A DNA stretch of 64,000 bases, taken from positions 12,264,501 through 12,328,500 of the forward strand of contig CM074858.1 of assembly GCA_037501455.1 (NCBI GenBank), in the 5' to 3' direction. The notes below the pieces were generated by a model, which ran no database searches, had not been told where the DNA came from, and saw nothing but the letters and a program-made list of their open reading frames with translations. Every line of letters begins with the position of its first letter. Position 1 is the first letter of the stretch. The DNA comes from Lantana camara (lineage: Eukaryota; Streptophyta; Magnoliopsida; Lamiales; Verbenaceae). The position numbers and the translations under genes were made by a program. Positions 11,631-22,690 of the stretch are shown piece after piece.

Positions 11631-12640
11631 GAATTAAGAAACCAAAAACGCTATTCATCTTTTGAAGTATTTAGTTTATATTTTATCATATAAACTAAAG
11701 GAAGATTATATGGTTAGTTGGATTTAGATAATTAAAATTATATTAGTATTAGTTATAAAAATTATTACATTAGGATTAATTAATTTATTGAAAAATATTT
11801 TATGTAAATCATAAATTATATTATTTTGTTAATTAGATAAGTTTATAGAATTATAATATGATTATAATTTAAGATATGGATTTAGATAATTAGAATTATG
11901 GACTTATATAATTAGACTTACATTATGATTGATTTATTGAAAGTTATTCTACGTAACTTATTTAAATAATATTTTATTTTACATAATTACAAAATTTTAT
12001 AAAGTGAATCAATTTGTTGTTTTTCAATTCATTAGATATATCTTATTATAACATTTTAAATTATAGGCCTCAAAATTAAAAAACAGGCAACTTATATTAT
12101 AAAATTTGAATACAATTAATTAAAATTATAGAATTAAGAAACCAAAAACGCTATTCGCGCTTTGAAGTATTTAGTTTATATTTTATCATATAAACTAAAG
12201 GAAGATTATATGGTTAATTAGATTTAAATAATTAAAATTATATTAGTATTAGTTAATTAAAAATATTACATTAGGATTAATTAATTTATTGAAAAATATT
12301 TTATATAAATCATTAAATTATATTATTTTGTTAATTAGATAAATTTATAGAATTATAATATGATTGTATTTTAAGAAAGTTTATTGATTTAGATAAATAG
12401 AACTATGGACTTATATAATTAGACTTACATTATGCTTGATTTATTGAAAATTATTTTATGTAACTTATCTAAATAATATTTTATTTTACATAATTACAAA
12501 AATTTATTAAAATAAAGTGAATCAATTTTTTGTTTTTCAATTCATTAGATATATCTTATTATAACATTTTAAATTATAGGCCTTAAAATTAAAAAAAATA
12601 GACAACTTATAATATAAAATTTGAATACAATTAATTAATA
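11631..12640. repeat. 500-bp tandem duplication, two copies
   Basis: The unit starting gaattaagaaacc at 11631 returns at 12131 (period 500) and runs to about 12640. It is very AT-rich and non-coding. It lies near the 5' terminus of the Helitron. Confidence 0.85.
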
Positions 12641-12885
12641 TAGTAATATTAAAACAATCCTTGTTGAACTATATATCTTTTCTAGGTAAGTTGGAGAAAT
12701 TTTACTTCTACAAAGAGTCCTATTTTATGTTAATATGTGCTTTTTAAATATAATTAACTAATAATCTATAACATGTATTTACATCATTATCCTTGACTAA
12801 TAATTATTGAAGTAATTGTTGTGAGGATATTTTAGGCGATCCGTATTTTGTAAGAAACTATTCGTGCTTTTATAAGATATATAGA

Positions 12886-14575
12886 TAATAAGTAATTAAA
12901 TAATTTACCAATTAGCCCATTGGTCTTAAAACCAACCAAAAGGGTTTTTCTTTTATTTAACAGGCAAAAGGGTTAAATTTTACTCAGGCAATTAATTAGA
13001 CTTGTGATGTTCAAACTTCAAATTATAATTAGGGAAAACTGAAAACATTTAAGCATGTTGAAATGATTTTATATTTCTCTTTTTCCAAAAGAACTCTTGA
13101 GTTTGACATAGGACTTCTTATCGAGGTCTCGTCAGCCGAGTGGTGCATTGAGGGAAGACAAAAGTATTTTTATTCGCAAAAGTTGGTGCTAAGTGTGTTC
13201 CTAGTGAGAAAGTGTCTCTTTGTTGATTCATCTCTTTGTTGATTCAACAATCAAACTATATAACGTTTTTTTATGACTCGCAAAATAAATTATTTCAATT
13301 TTTAAATTATCATGTAATTATGTTTACATTTGTAATATATACTATCATCTAAACTTAATAAATGACCAAGTGGGAGTCGTCACCGTTAGTCGACTCCCGT
13401 CAGTGAATGAATGTAGTTGGTGATAATTTTTTAGTTGTCGCTTTATGATCTTTTATTTTACTAATATTGGTTTTTCTTGCGGCGTGAATACATATTTTAT
13501 CCTTTTAAACTTACAAAAATATTATATAAGTAACCAATAAATTAATATTTATACATAAACCACAATATATACATAAAATTAAGGACTCAATATTTATAAA
13601 AATGAAGAAGAATTTTAATGATATTAAGTAAAAGGAATGGCTTTCCCCACTAAAATATCATCTAGTATCAATTAAATCCGTAGGCTAAAGCAAAGGGAAA
13701 AAGTATGAAAGAAACATAACGGAGAGCATAAGGAAAAAGGAAAAGAAAGGTGAAATCTCTCCTTTTTACTTTCTTGTCTCTTCAAAGTTCAAACTCTCTC
13801 TAACAAATCTATCTATCATTGTTTGCACCTATTTTGTTGTCTCTCGTATGAAGCTTTAAGTCTCTTATTTTGAGAGTTTGTGTCTTTCATTCGAAACTTT
13901 TTGATATTGATCGTCGATTTACCTTGGGCTCTTTCTTTTGTACTCAGTATGATACCAAATGCATCATTCACTAGTAGAAATGCAACTGAAATGATTATCC
14001 GTTACACCCATAATGGGGTGCATGTGTTGAGCTATTTCTTTTCGTTGTTGGCAACTGATAGTCTGTCTCTGTTGCTAACAAAAACTTATTAGAAATTAAA
14101 TGCGACTAAAATCAGCTTTATTTCTTTCGATATCATGAAATAATAATATTTTCTTTCTAGAATTAAAAAAAAAAAAAAGGAAAAAACAATATGATTCAAA
14201 AGTGCATGAAAAGTGAAAAACACATATAAGTTGGTCCAGAGAAAGTTTCAAATCTAATAAAATCTTTCAGCAACCCCATTCAAAACTATATCATATCGGA
14301 ATCTGAGTTAAACTAACTAATTAATCTTCTAATTAATCTAACTAATTAATCTGGGCCCATAATGCCTTCATTAAATTAATTAATCTCTTCTAGCTAGCTT
14401 TTAGATACCCCTCAACCTATGGATCCACCAATTACTTATAGTACATTATCGTACTTCTCTTAAATATTCTTTTTTGTTCCATTAACCGCCAAAGAATCTA
14501 TCAAAGTTCACGCCCACAGCCAGCGGTAACCGCACACATATATTATAACTCCTTGAAATATATTTATAATTTAAA

Positions 14576-14617
<42 letters not shown>

Positions 14618-16890
14618 TTAGTTATTTATATAATATGCAGTTCCACTTGTTGGAGACGTAAAAACGACCCTTCGAAATATCGAAACTTTTAACCAAAACC
14701 ATATAATATTTTGAAATTTAAGTTTTCTACAACTTAATTTAATATCTCTATAAGGAAAAATTTAACAATTTCTCATATTAGTTTGCTGAAAAATTCATTA
14801 TAATAAATAATTATGAACTTATTATTACTGTCAAAACCTGTAGCACAAACGGGTTCTATTGTTAATGAATTCCCTTTTTTTTTTTCTAAAAAATAAGACA
14901 ACTATAAATAATATGGTGGGAGACGTGCGGTACTTTGAGATACATTTAATAATTACAATAAAATAAAAAAAAAATACCACTATAGCCTACCTAATTTTCT
15001 CAATTAAGGTCTAGAAGAACTTAGGGCGAAATTAAAAAATTAAATAATAAAATAGAATTAAAAAGAGAGAGAAGACATGAAAGAAAGAATCGTCCTTTAA
15101 TATGGAGGGCGTTGGTGCAAAGGCTGTAAAGTAAGGATTGTCTAAGGCATGCAAAGGGACGGTCCATATAAAGACATGCCTATATATTAGTGGGAAGGAG
15201 CATGCAACTATATGTTAATTTATATTAATTTTTGGGTACTAAACAAATAAATAAATATATATAAAATGCATATATATATAAATATTAGTTAATTAATTTA
15301 GCTTGTCTTAACGCTTAGCAGTTAGTAAAGGTGGCGACTGTTAGAATAATAATTAGAAAATTAAGGGGAAAAGTTTGGTAACCCTTGAGGTCTTGAAAGG
15401 CAGTTTAGAATTTAGGTCAAAATTTGTGTTTGAATTAATTAAGAATTAATATTATGTGCTAATAAAGGTGGGGGATCCAATCACCTTGGAAAAGGTTCGG
15501 AATGTAATTTTGTCTTTTCAATTTATTGAATTAATTATTTAACTTTGTTGATATATTATATTATAAGTTATAACTAACTTATTGTATTGAAGTCGTCGGC
15601 GCTTTTATAATGTGACCTTTTCCGAATTAAAATGAAACTGGCTTCATGATTAGACAGGCTGTTAGCTAGATGTAACTGGGAATGCTTTAAAACAGGGGTT
15701 TTTTTAAAAATAAATAATCGAGCACTGCGGTTTATTTTATGTTATTATTATGAAAAAGAAATTACGGTGTTTTAATTAGCGGGTTTGTTGGTTGTTTTCG
15801 GATGTACGCTTCAATCTTATTAGGCATGGTGTTAATGTAGTAGCCCACACGTTAGTTAGAAATACGAACTCGGCCTGTGTTGGTTCTTTTGACATTCGTA
15901 TTTTTGCTTCTAACTTTGTTGAGTCGGATTTAGTTTAATTTAGTCTTATTGGCTGGTCGTAAAAAATAAAAAGATAACCTATGATTTCAAATTTATTAAT
16001 TATATACGGAAGTCGTTCAAAATATAGACCGTAATTATATATATATAATATTTTTTTTTGGTGGAAATATATTTGGGATTGACATCACAGTAATATATAG
16101 GGGTTACGTAAAATTATCAAAACTTAAAAAAAAATTACTGTTATAGATGTTAAGTAAAAAAACTACAGGGCCATATAGGACCTCTGGTGCATTTTACTCT
16201 CTTGACGTACATTTGGCTCTCACTAAAACCTTAAAAAGTGCAGACCTGTGAGTTAAAAATTGTGAATATACGGATATTTTTAAAAATATTATTTTGTCAC
16301 ATACTGTTTGACATTTTTTATTCTGAAAAATCCGAAAAAAATTCGTGCCATCATATTCTTATCATATTGTGTCCGTATCACCGTGTACATATATTCATGC
16401 AGCATCATAGGTTCAAACTATAATATATATAAAGGAAATTACATCTGTAAATTTATTTATTATGTGAAATATTTCACACCCCTTGGTAACGCCTTAGGTT
16501 TGGAACAACATATGCAAACCTGAATTTGTCCATTTAATTCAAATTCAAAGTTAGTTTATGAAATGTGTGAATTGCCTTATTAAGTTGCCGTTGCTGTTAG
16601 TGGGATATTTAACAAGGAATTTAATGATCAGTTTGATTGACAAATTTGGGTATTATTTATAGTTTCATTATTTTATAGGTAACTTTACTTTTTAGCTCGT
16701 TATATATATATGGGAACTGCCCCTTTCGTTTATTACTCTAAAAACTTGTACCTTTTAATCTAAAGTTTCACTTTAGTGACTTAGTCCATTAAATTTATAA
16801 CATGAGTGATGATGCATCAGAGTTGTATCTTTCAGTCAAGATGCATCATGTGGACTAGATTCCAATTAATCATTTAGTTTTACTTCAACC
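12886..16890. other. Four kilobases of AT-rich DNA without a supported gene
   Basis: No open frame here has domain content or plausible length; the frame at 13880-14092 is 70 codons with no motif. A TA dinucleotide run lies at 14581-14609. A CACTA-like string (cactagtagaaatgc) occurs at about 13969 without a partner end. The segment 16238-16523 has small overlapping frames of low complexity. Confidence 0.5.
14581..14609. repeat. TA microsatellite
   Basis: About 29 bases of uninterrupted TA dinucleotides, followed by a poly-T run. Confidence 0.95.
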
Positions 16891-18376
16891 ATGACTGTAA
16901 CGTCCCGGTTTTTCCATTTACGTATTATGTGATATCTTATAAATTTCTTAACGATCAATGCATTATGCTTCCATGAACTTATATGAAATTATGGTTAATG
17001 TGAGAATCTACGTGAAATAATTGTTGAACATGAATTGATTGTCAAATTATCCTCATATGATCATTCATTTAAATTCAAGGACCAAAGTGCATAAACATTT
17101 CTTGGACCAAAGTGAGGAAAATTGTAGGAATGGAACTTTATTGCATGAATTTAAATAGCTTAGGGACTTATGTGCAATATGTAAGGAATCACACATACTC
17201 ATGCAAGACTTTGGTGTATATCTTGTGTCATCTCATTTCTTCCATCATATTTCATTTCATCCAAGAGATAAAATGACACACACTTGCACACACTCAATAC
17301 TGATATTTACACCAAGGAAGAGAAGGGGGATTTCATCATAATTCAAGCTAGACTTTGAGGAATTTTGGGGCTAGGATCATCATCATCGTCATACTACCAT
17401 TTCATTTCATATTTCCTTCATTTCAAGGTATAACTTGAGAATTGTATGATTTCTTGAAATCATGATTGAGTAGGGTTATGGATTAATTGATGAATTCTTG
17501 CATGTTTAGAACTAGAAGCATGTTTAGGATTAACAAGGAGTGAAGCTTGCATGAAAATATTGAGTTTTATGAAAGTTGGAAGCATGAATATATATGAGGG
17601 TTTGGAGATGAAATCTTGATGAGTTGATCCATGTTTCATGGTTAGTTTGATATATAAGTGAAGTATAATGTGTTTGAGATGTGTTGGATTAATTGTTATG
17701 GAGTGAATTTGCTTTGGTGGGTGATTTTGTGGTGTTTTGGTTCGAAATCCCCTGTTTCTCCCCTGTTTTCTGCTGCTGCGTAGCAGGTCGCGGCCGCGAT
17801 AAAAAATATACATAAAACCGGTCGCGCCCGCGACCCCATTTTGGCCAACTTTCGACTTTTGGAAAATTGCATGAAAAATTCGGAAAATATTAGGTCGGGC
17901 CCGCGACCCATGCCCATGCTGCATGAAAATGTGAATTTCAAACTTATTTTGCGTGGCTTTCTTAGCTTGTTTCCGGCATATACACTTCATTGATATGTCA
18001 TATAATGAATGATATTATGTGTACCAATTGTATTATGAGATTCTATGTTTAAATTCCATAGGGGAGGTTTGTATAATATTTTCATACTTTGATTTATATC
18101 TTGAATACTTGATCATTGCTATGTTATTTGATAAAGTGAATATGTTCATGGCATTTATTGATTGTAATTGCATGATTGATATTATTTGAACATGCCTTTC
18201 GTCTTAAGTGGTCCATGCGAGTCAAGTCTCACGAACCTTGTCCTTGTTGCACAGATTTCCTTTCCGTTGACGAGGAGCACGCACCGTAGTTATATCCTTG
18301 TTTTGGTCACAGGTGAGGTTTAACTTCTAGATATATATAGCACCCGTATAACCCTATGTGATATTTTGGCCAAAAC

Positions 18377-18377
<1 letters not shown>

Positions 18378-18421
<44 letters not shown>
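18378..18421. repeat. AT microsatellite
   Basis: About 44 bases of TA/AT dinucleotide repeat inside the solo LTR. It is the source of the poly-YI stretch in an overlapping minus-strand frame. Confidence 0.95.
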
Positions 18422-18423
<2 letters not shown>

Positions 18424-18636
18424 CTTTCTAAAATCTCTATTGATTGCAAATGATTTCGTGATATATTGAGCAATCGTGAACTGATCGTGTTTGGCGAGTG
18501 ATCGTGAATCGTGCACTGTGGGCCCGAGGGTTAGTGTATGAGCCAACCGGGAAAGCATGGGCTGACGGGTAACTCTGCACTCCCCTCACATCGTGGGGAT
18601 GAACCCTGAATCCACCAGGAGGTTGGTGGAGGAAGG

Positions 18637-18996
18637 TGATACGAACGGTGATGCAAACGTATCGTAAGAGACTTTAGAGTAGTCTCAGACTCGTAAGAAA
18701 AAAGAGATGAGAGAGAGGGATAATCCGGTAAAGACCGACCAGCCGGTGAAATTGTAAGGGGAGAAGAGAATTTGAGAGAAAGATTAGGAATTCTGAAATT
18801 ATTATTGCTTGAATGTAAAACAAAACCTTGTCTAACAATATAAAGTAAAAGATATCCTAAAACCCCTAGGACTCTCAAAGGAAACAAATCAACGTAATAC
18901 AAAGTTACCAAACTACGGAATATTGAATAATATAATATCAATCCCTATCCAATTCCTATTCTTCTCTTCTGATACGGTATATCTCCGTCAATATCA
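18637..18996 (-). mobile_element. LTR copy, minus orientation (left half of a head-to-head pair)
   Basis: It runs tgatacgaacgg...tcaatatca and is the reverse complement of an LTR that begins TGATATTGACGGAGATAT and ends CGTTCGTATCA. It matches the plus-oriented copy at 18998-21925 and the LTR at 36786-37153. Immediately to its left is gaagg (18632-18636), which is repeated at 21926-21930, after the partner LTR. The pair thus shares one TSD and entered as a single unit. Confidence 0.8.
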
Positions 18997-19438
18997 GTGA
19001 TATGGACGAAGATATGATGTTTCAAGAAAGAAGCCTAAGAGATATGACAGGAATTGGATAGATTGATATAATTTAGAGGAAATTGCTATTTTAGTCCCGT
19101 AAATTACCCACTTTTTAATTTTGGTCCCAACCATTAGGAATTTCGCAATTTCAGTCCCGTATTGTCTTATTTTTTTGCAAATTTCATCCCACCGTCAATT
19201 GTAAATAAAAATAATTGCAGTATAACCCTTATAAAATTTGTTTATTCTCACTTAAGCCCCTAAAAATTAATATATTAATCATTTTGCATTTAAAACAAAA
19301 TAATATATTAATTTATATAAAAAATTATTTAACTATACTAATCTATTATGTATACATATTTTTATCAACATTATAAATAAATAGATAAAATTTTTAATTT
19401 ATAAAAAGAAAACAATAGTAAAAAATATAAAATATATC

Positions 19439-20252
19439 TGATGGGGTCAAAATACGATCGTCCCACGTTAGGACACGTGGCACCACCGAGATGATGACAT
19501 CTGTCTCCCCAAGGTTGCACCCATCAGTGCACGAGCGCTAAGCCCAACGAGCGCAATCCTTCTTCAGGAGTTAAGCCCAACGAGCGCTGTCACTCTCACG
19601 AGCGCCATTCATACTGTATGATTGGCACGTCCACGTGCCAAGGGAGCCCTCTTCGAGCGTCACACTCCCTCAGAGTGGCCTTCCCTTCTGGCTCATTACT
19701 TGAACTGGAGCCTTCATCCCCCCCAGCGGATATCTTGGCCTCCGATACTCTGGGTTGTCACGAGCGTGCTCTTAAGCCCTCGTTACCAACCACCCAAACG
19801 GCTCTCTGACACATCGTACATGCCCGCGCACCTGCCACTGTTGCTAGCACCAACTTTTAGCCACTTTTGCAGAAGATTCCTCCTAGGTTTCTCTCTCATG
19901 GCGCCACGTGTTAGGGCAACATTTGGCCAGGACCACATGGGGTAAATGACCAAAGGGTCCCTGACCCTCACCTATAAATAGATAAAGTCATCTTCTACAT
20001 GGTAAGCAATCTTCATCTCTGGAACTATTACTGAACCAACGTTTCCTCCTTCATACCTTGAACTGACTTGAGCGTCGGAGAGCCAAACTGGGTATCACCC
20101 CCGGTTTCCTCAGCTTGGCCTTCTGACTTTTATTGTGCTTGTCCCAACAGGTAGAACCCCCTTTATCTTCTCCGGCGAGTCTCCGGTGGTTTCCCCCACA
20201 AAAACAAATCGTAAAGTGATTGGATTCGGATCCTCCTATTCGGAACCCATCA
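19439..20252 (+). mobile_element. Solo LTR (814 bp) of a Tat-like gypsy element inside the Pack-MULE
   Basis: It begins TGATGGGGTC and ends GGAACCCATCA, with the exact 5-bp TSD atatc at 19434-19438 and 20253-20257. A TATA box (cctataaata) lies at about 19971-19980. The downstream tract with 'gacttgagcgtcgga' matches the same tract in the LTR at 27767-28353. The tract 'cacgtgttagggcaac' has a reverse-complement relative in the LTR at 60801-61621. Open frames at 19618-19945 are chance frames in GC-richer LTR sequence. Confidence 0.88.
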
Positions 20253-20448
20253 ATATCCATATGATTATTATTTTTTAAAATTTATAATGAAAACATTATA
20301 TAATAACAAATACACACATTTATATATATCTAAAAATAAAATTATAAATAAAAAACAAAAAAAAAACTACACAAAATATATATAATTTATATGCATAAAT
20401 GGAATATATATATATATAAGTAAAATATAAAATAAGATTAAAACCAAC

Positions 20449-20515
20449 AAAAAAAAAAAAAAAAAAGAAACGCCCTTACCCCTAATCTCTCCCCCCCCCC
20501 CCCCCCCCCCCCCCC
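20449..20515. repeat. Poly-A and poly-C runs
   Basis: About 18 A (20449-20466) and about 25 C (20491-20515) lie directly before the PPR fragment. A homopolymer C run of this length is rare in plant DNA and its exact length may be an assembly artefact. Confidence 0.8.
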
Positions 20516-20522
20516 AAATCCA

Positions 20523-21210
20523 ATGAAGGTGGGTCAGGCGAGGCAAGCAAGACAACTGTTTGAAGAAATGCCTTACAAAACTATTGTTTCTTAACAGCAA
20601 TGTAGCAGGGTACACGAAAATGGGGACTTTTAGTGATGCATTAGATGTGTTTAGAAGAATGCAGATGGTTGGCATGCAGCCTGATTGGGTCAGCTTGGTT
20701 GCGGTTTTGCCCGCTTGTACCCAATTGGGTGCTCTGGAACTTGGGAAATGGATCCATTTTTATGCAGATAAAAATGGTTTCTTGAGAAAAACTGGATTGT
20801 GCAATGCATTGATTGAAATGTACACGAAATGTGGCAGCGTGGACAAAGCGCAACAGGTGTTCGATAAAATGCCTGAAAGAGATTATCTCTTGGAGCACAG
20901 CGCAACAGGTGTTCGATAAGATGCCTGAAAGAGATTATCTCTTGGAGCACCATAATTGCTGGCTTAGCACATCATGGGAGGGCCCACGAAGCGATTGCAT
21001 TGTTCCATGAGATGGAAAAGGCAAATATTTCACCAAATGATATCACATTCGTCGGCATCTTATCAGCTTGTGGCCATGCAGGGTTATTAGATGAAGGATT
21101 GAAATACTTCGACTCCATGCAAAATGATTACGGTATAGGGCCTGGAATAGAGCACTATGGTTGTCTAGTTGATCTCCTTGGGCGAACGGGAAATATCCAA
21201 CGCGGCAGTG
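20523..21210 (+). pseudogene. Captured pentatricopeptide-repeat (PPR) gene fragment
   Basis: The fragment holds about four PPR units: GYTKMGTFSDALDVFRRMQM, then NALIEMYTKCGSVDKAQQVFDKMPERD, then AIALFHEMEKANISPNDITF, then SACGHAGLLDEGLKYFDSM. PPR proteins bind organellar RNA; the KMPERD-type junction is typical of the plant PLS subclass. Here there is no N-terminal targeting region, and a stop falls in the first unit (after KTIVS). A 52-bp tandem duplication (from 20847, repeated from 20899) shifts the frame in the middle. It lies inside the Pack-MULE TIRs and is a captured piece, not a host gene. Confidence 0.88.
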
Positions 21211-22690
21211 AGTGTAGGTCGCCGGTGGTGAATTGGTTGGGGGTATTGGAATGTGTAGGGAAGATGGTATTTTTGTATGTTTTTCTAAATTTATGGGTTT
21301 AATGTATATGCATGTAATATTTGTGGGGTTTAATTGAAAATAAAATATTTGTAGAGGGGAAAAATGATAATAGTTTTAACGGAATATGCCATTTGAGACG
21401 GAATATTTAACGGAATATGCTTGATGGGATGAAATTTGCAAAAAATAAGACAATACGGGACTGAAATTGCGAAATTCCTAATGGTTGGGACCAAAATTAA
21501 AAAGTGGGTAATTTACGGGACTAAAACAACAATTTCCTCTATAATTTAATATTTAAGATATGCATTAGAAAAATAGGATATTCTGTTTAGTTGTAGGATA
21601 TTCAATATTTACGTAATCCTTTCCTTTTAAGAGTAAGTAGGTTTAGGGTTTCTTTTACTTATATATAGTTAAGCATTACGTTGTTTTTATTATCAGAAAT
21701 AATAATTCAATCTTCAATCCTAATTCTCTTTTCTCTCTCTCTCGTCTCTAACTTCTCCCGCCGGTGGGTCTTACCGGATTATCTTTCCCCCCTAATCTCC
21801 AAATTCTCTTCTCCTCCGGCCGGTCAGTCTTTACCGGATTATCCCTCTCTCTCATTCCCTTTTCTTACGAGCCCGAGACTGCTCTAAAGTCTCTTTGAGA
21901 TACGTTCGTATAATCGTTCGTATCAGAAGGAATCCTGTATGTGGGAGTCATGAACCTGACGTACATCGTGATTGGGTGGTGGGGCCTTGCAATCCCACCA
22001 TCACCGAAGGAAGAAGGAGTTCGTGAAACTGCTAAGTGTGCACTGTAATGATTTGCATGATAATTGTTGAAATAAACCTAAAGATTGTATTGTTCACTAT
22101 CGGTGTAAAGGTTGGAGATTGCCCTCGCTCGCCGGGCCACGGATTGAATTGAATTGAAATTGATTGGATTGTTAAAATTGGATGGTTGTAATCTCGGGCG
22201 AGAAGTTCTGTTTTACTATTAAACTTATATTGCTTTCTCTTATAAAAACTTACTTGAGATTATAACTTGCATGATACGTGCGCTAATATTTATTTAAACC
22301 CCTCACTCAGTTCCATGGACTGACGCCTCCAACTTTCAGTGTTTTGCAGGTGCGTGCTAGGCGGGAGTTAGAGTCGTGTGGAGTCTTTAGTTTGAGTCTA
22401 GTGCACTTCACCTTCATCTTATTTTCATAATGTTGACACTTATGTATATTATGACATGTTGTGAAATTGTGGAGATGATAATGTATTGATATATGGGAAA
22501 TTATTATGCTTCGGCTTGTTTTGTTGCATTGTGATGTTTCGGTTGAGGTTAGTCCCGCCTAGCTAGCTTGGTTCTTTTCATTGTCACCCGTTCACTATAG
22601 TTTGGTTCATGTACGGATTACTCATTTCGTATGTGGACTGAGCTATAGTGCGGGGGTGTGGCATCTATACGTGAAGGGTGCTACAATGAC

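Larger units (their letters stand above)
5581..12885 (-). mobile_element. Agenic Helitron, minus-oriented, about 7.3 kb
   Basis: Read on the minus strand, the element starts TCTATATATCTTATAAAAGC at 12885 and ends with a hairpin plus CTAG at 5581. It is flanked by A on its 5' side and T on its 3' side, the A|TC...CTRR|T arrangement of Helitrons. Helitrons move by rolling circle and make no TSD or TIR, so these termini are the evidence. No Rep/helicase gene is present, so the element is non-autonomous. The interior consists of LINE remnants and large tandem duplications, annotated separately. The alternative is two unrelated Helitron ends, since the join between them cannot be proven by eye. 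Confidence 0.65.
19076..21539. mobile_element. Pack-MULE (2464 bp) with 9-bp TSD, carrying a PPR gene fragment
   Basis: Near-identical TIRs of about 118 bp (19076-19193 and 21422-21539) start gaggaaattg and include the 'tttagtcccgtaaattaccc' tract. The exact 9-bp TSD tataattta lies at 19067-19075 and 21540-21548. The interior holds a solo LTR (19439-20252) and a pentatricopeptide-repeat gene fragment (20523-21210). There is no transposase, so movement would need an enzyme in trans. The high TIR identity suggests a fairly recent insertion. Confidence 0.92.
18998..21925 (+). mobile_element. LTR copy, plus orientation (right half of the pair), interrupted by a Pack-MULE
   Basis: It starts TGATATGGACGAAG one base after the minus-oriented LTR and ends CGTTCGTATCA before the TSD gaagg. 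Without the MULE (19076-21539 plus one 9-bp TSD copy) it is about 455 bp, against 360 bp for its partner. The difference comes from indels, especially near the start. Shared landmarks are the 'accggattatccctctctc' tract and the 'tctaaagtctc' tract. No internal region, PBS or PPT separates the two LTRs. Confidence 0.8.
16896..22685 (+). mobile_element. Solo LTR of a gypsy-type retrotransposon, split by nested insertions
   Basis: The segment begins TGTAACGTCCCGG and ends GGGTGCTACA. An exact 5-bp TSD, atgac, lies at 16891-16895 and 22686-22690. Removing the nested insertion (18637-21930) leaves an LTR of about 2.5 kb. The start and end resemble long LTRs of plant chromovirus/Tekay-type gypsy elements (family knowledge; lineage not proven). 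No internal domain or second LTR is present, so it is the product of LTR-LTR recombination. Small open frames in it (for example 17460-17990 minus) are chance frames. Confidence 0.85.

Noticed and set aside
13969..13985. CACTA element terminus (cactagtagaaatgc)
   Set aside because: There is no inverted partner, no subterminal array and no 3-bp TSD; a single 12-base match is not enough.
17460..17990. 176-codon minus-strand ORF
   Set aside because: It lies wholly inside the solo LTR 16896-22685 and has low-complexity content and no family.
18531..18941. 136-codon minus-strand ORF
   Set aside because: It spans an LTR and its insertion junction, so it cannot be an old gene.
19618..19945. Overlapping plus frames of 63 and 107 codons
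   Set aside because: They lie within a solo LTR with exact TSD and are a product of GC-richer composition.
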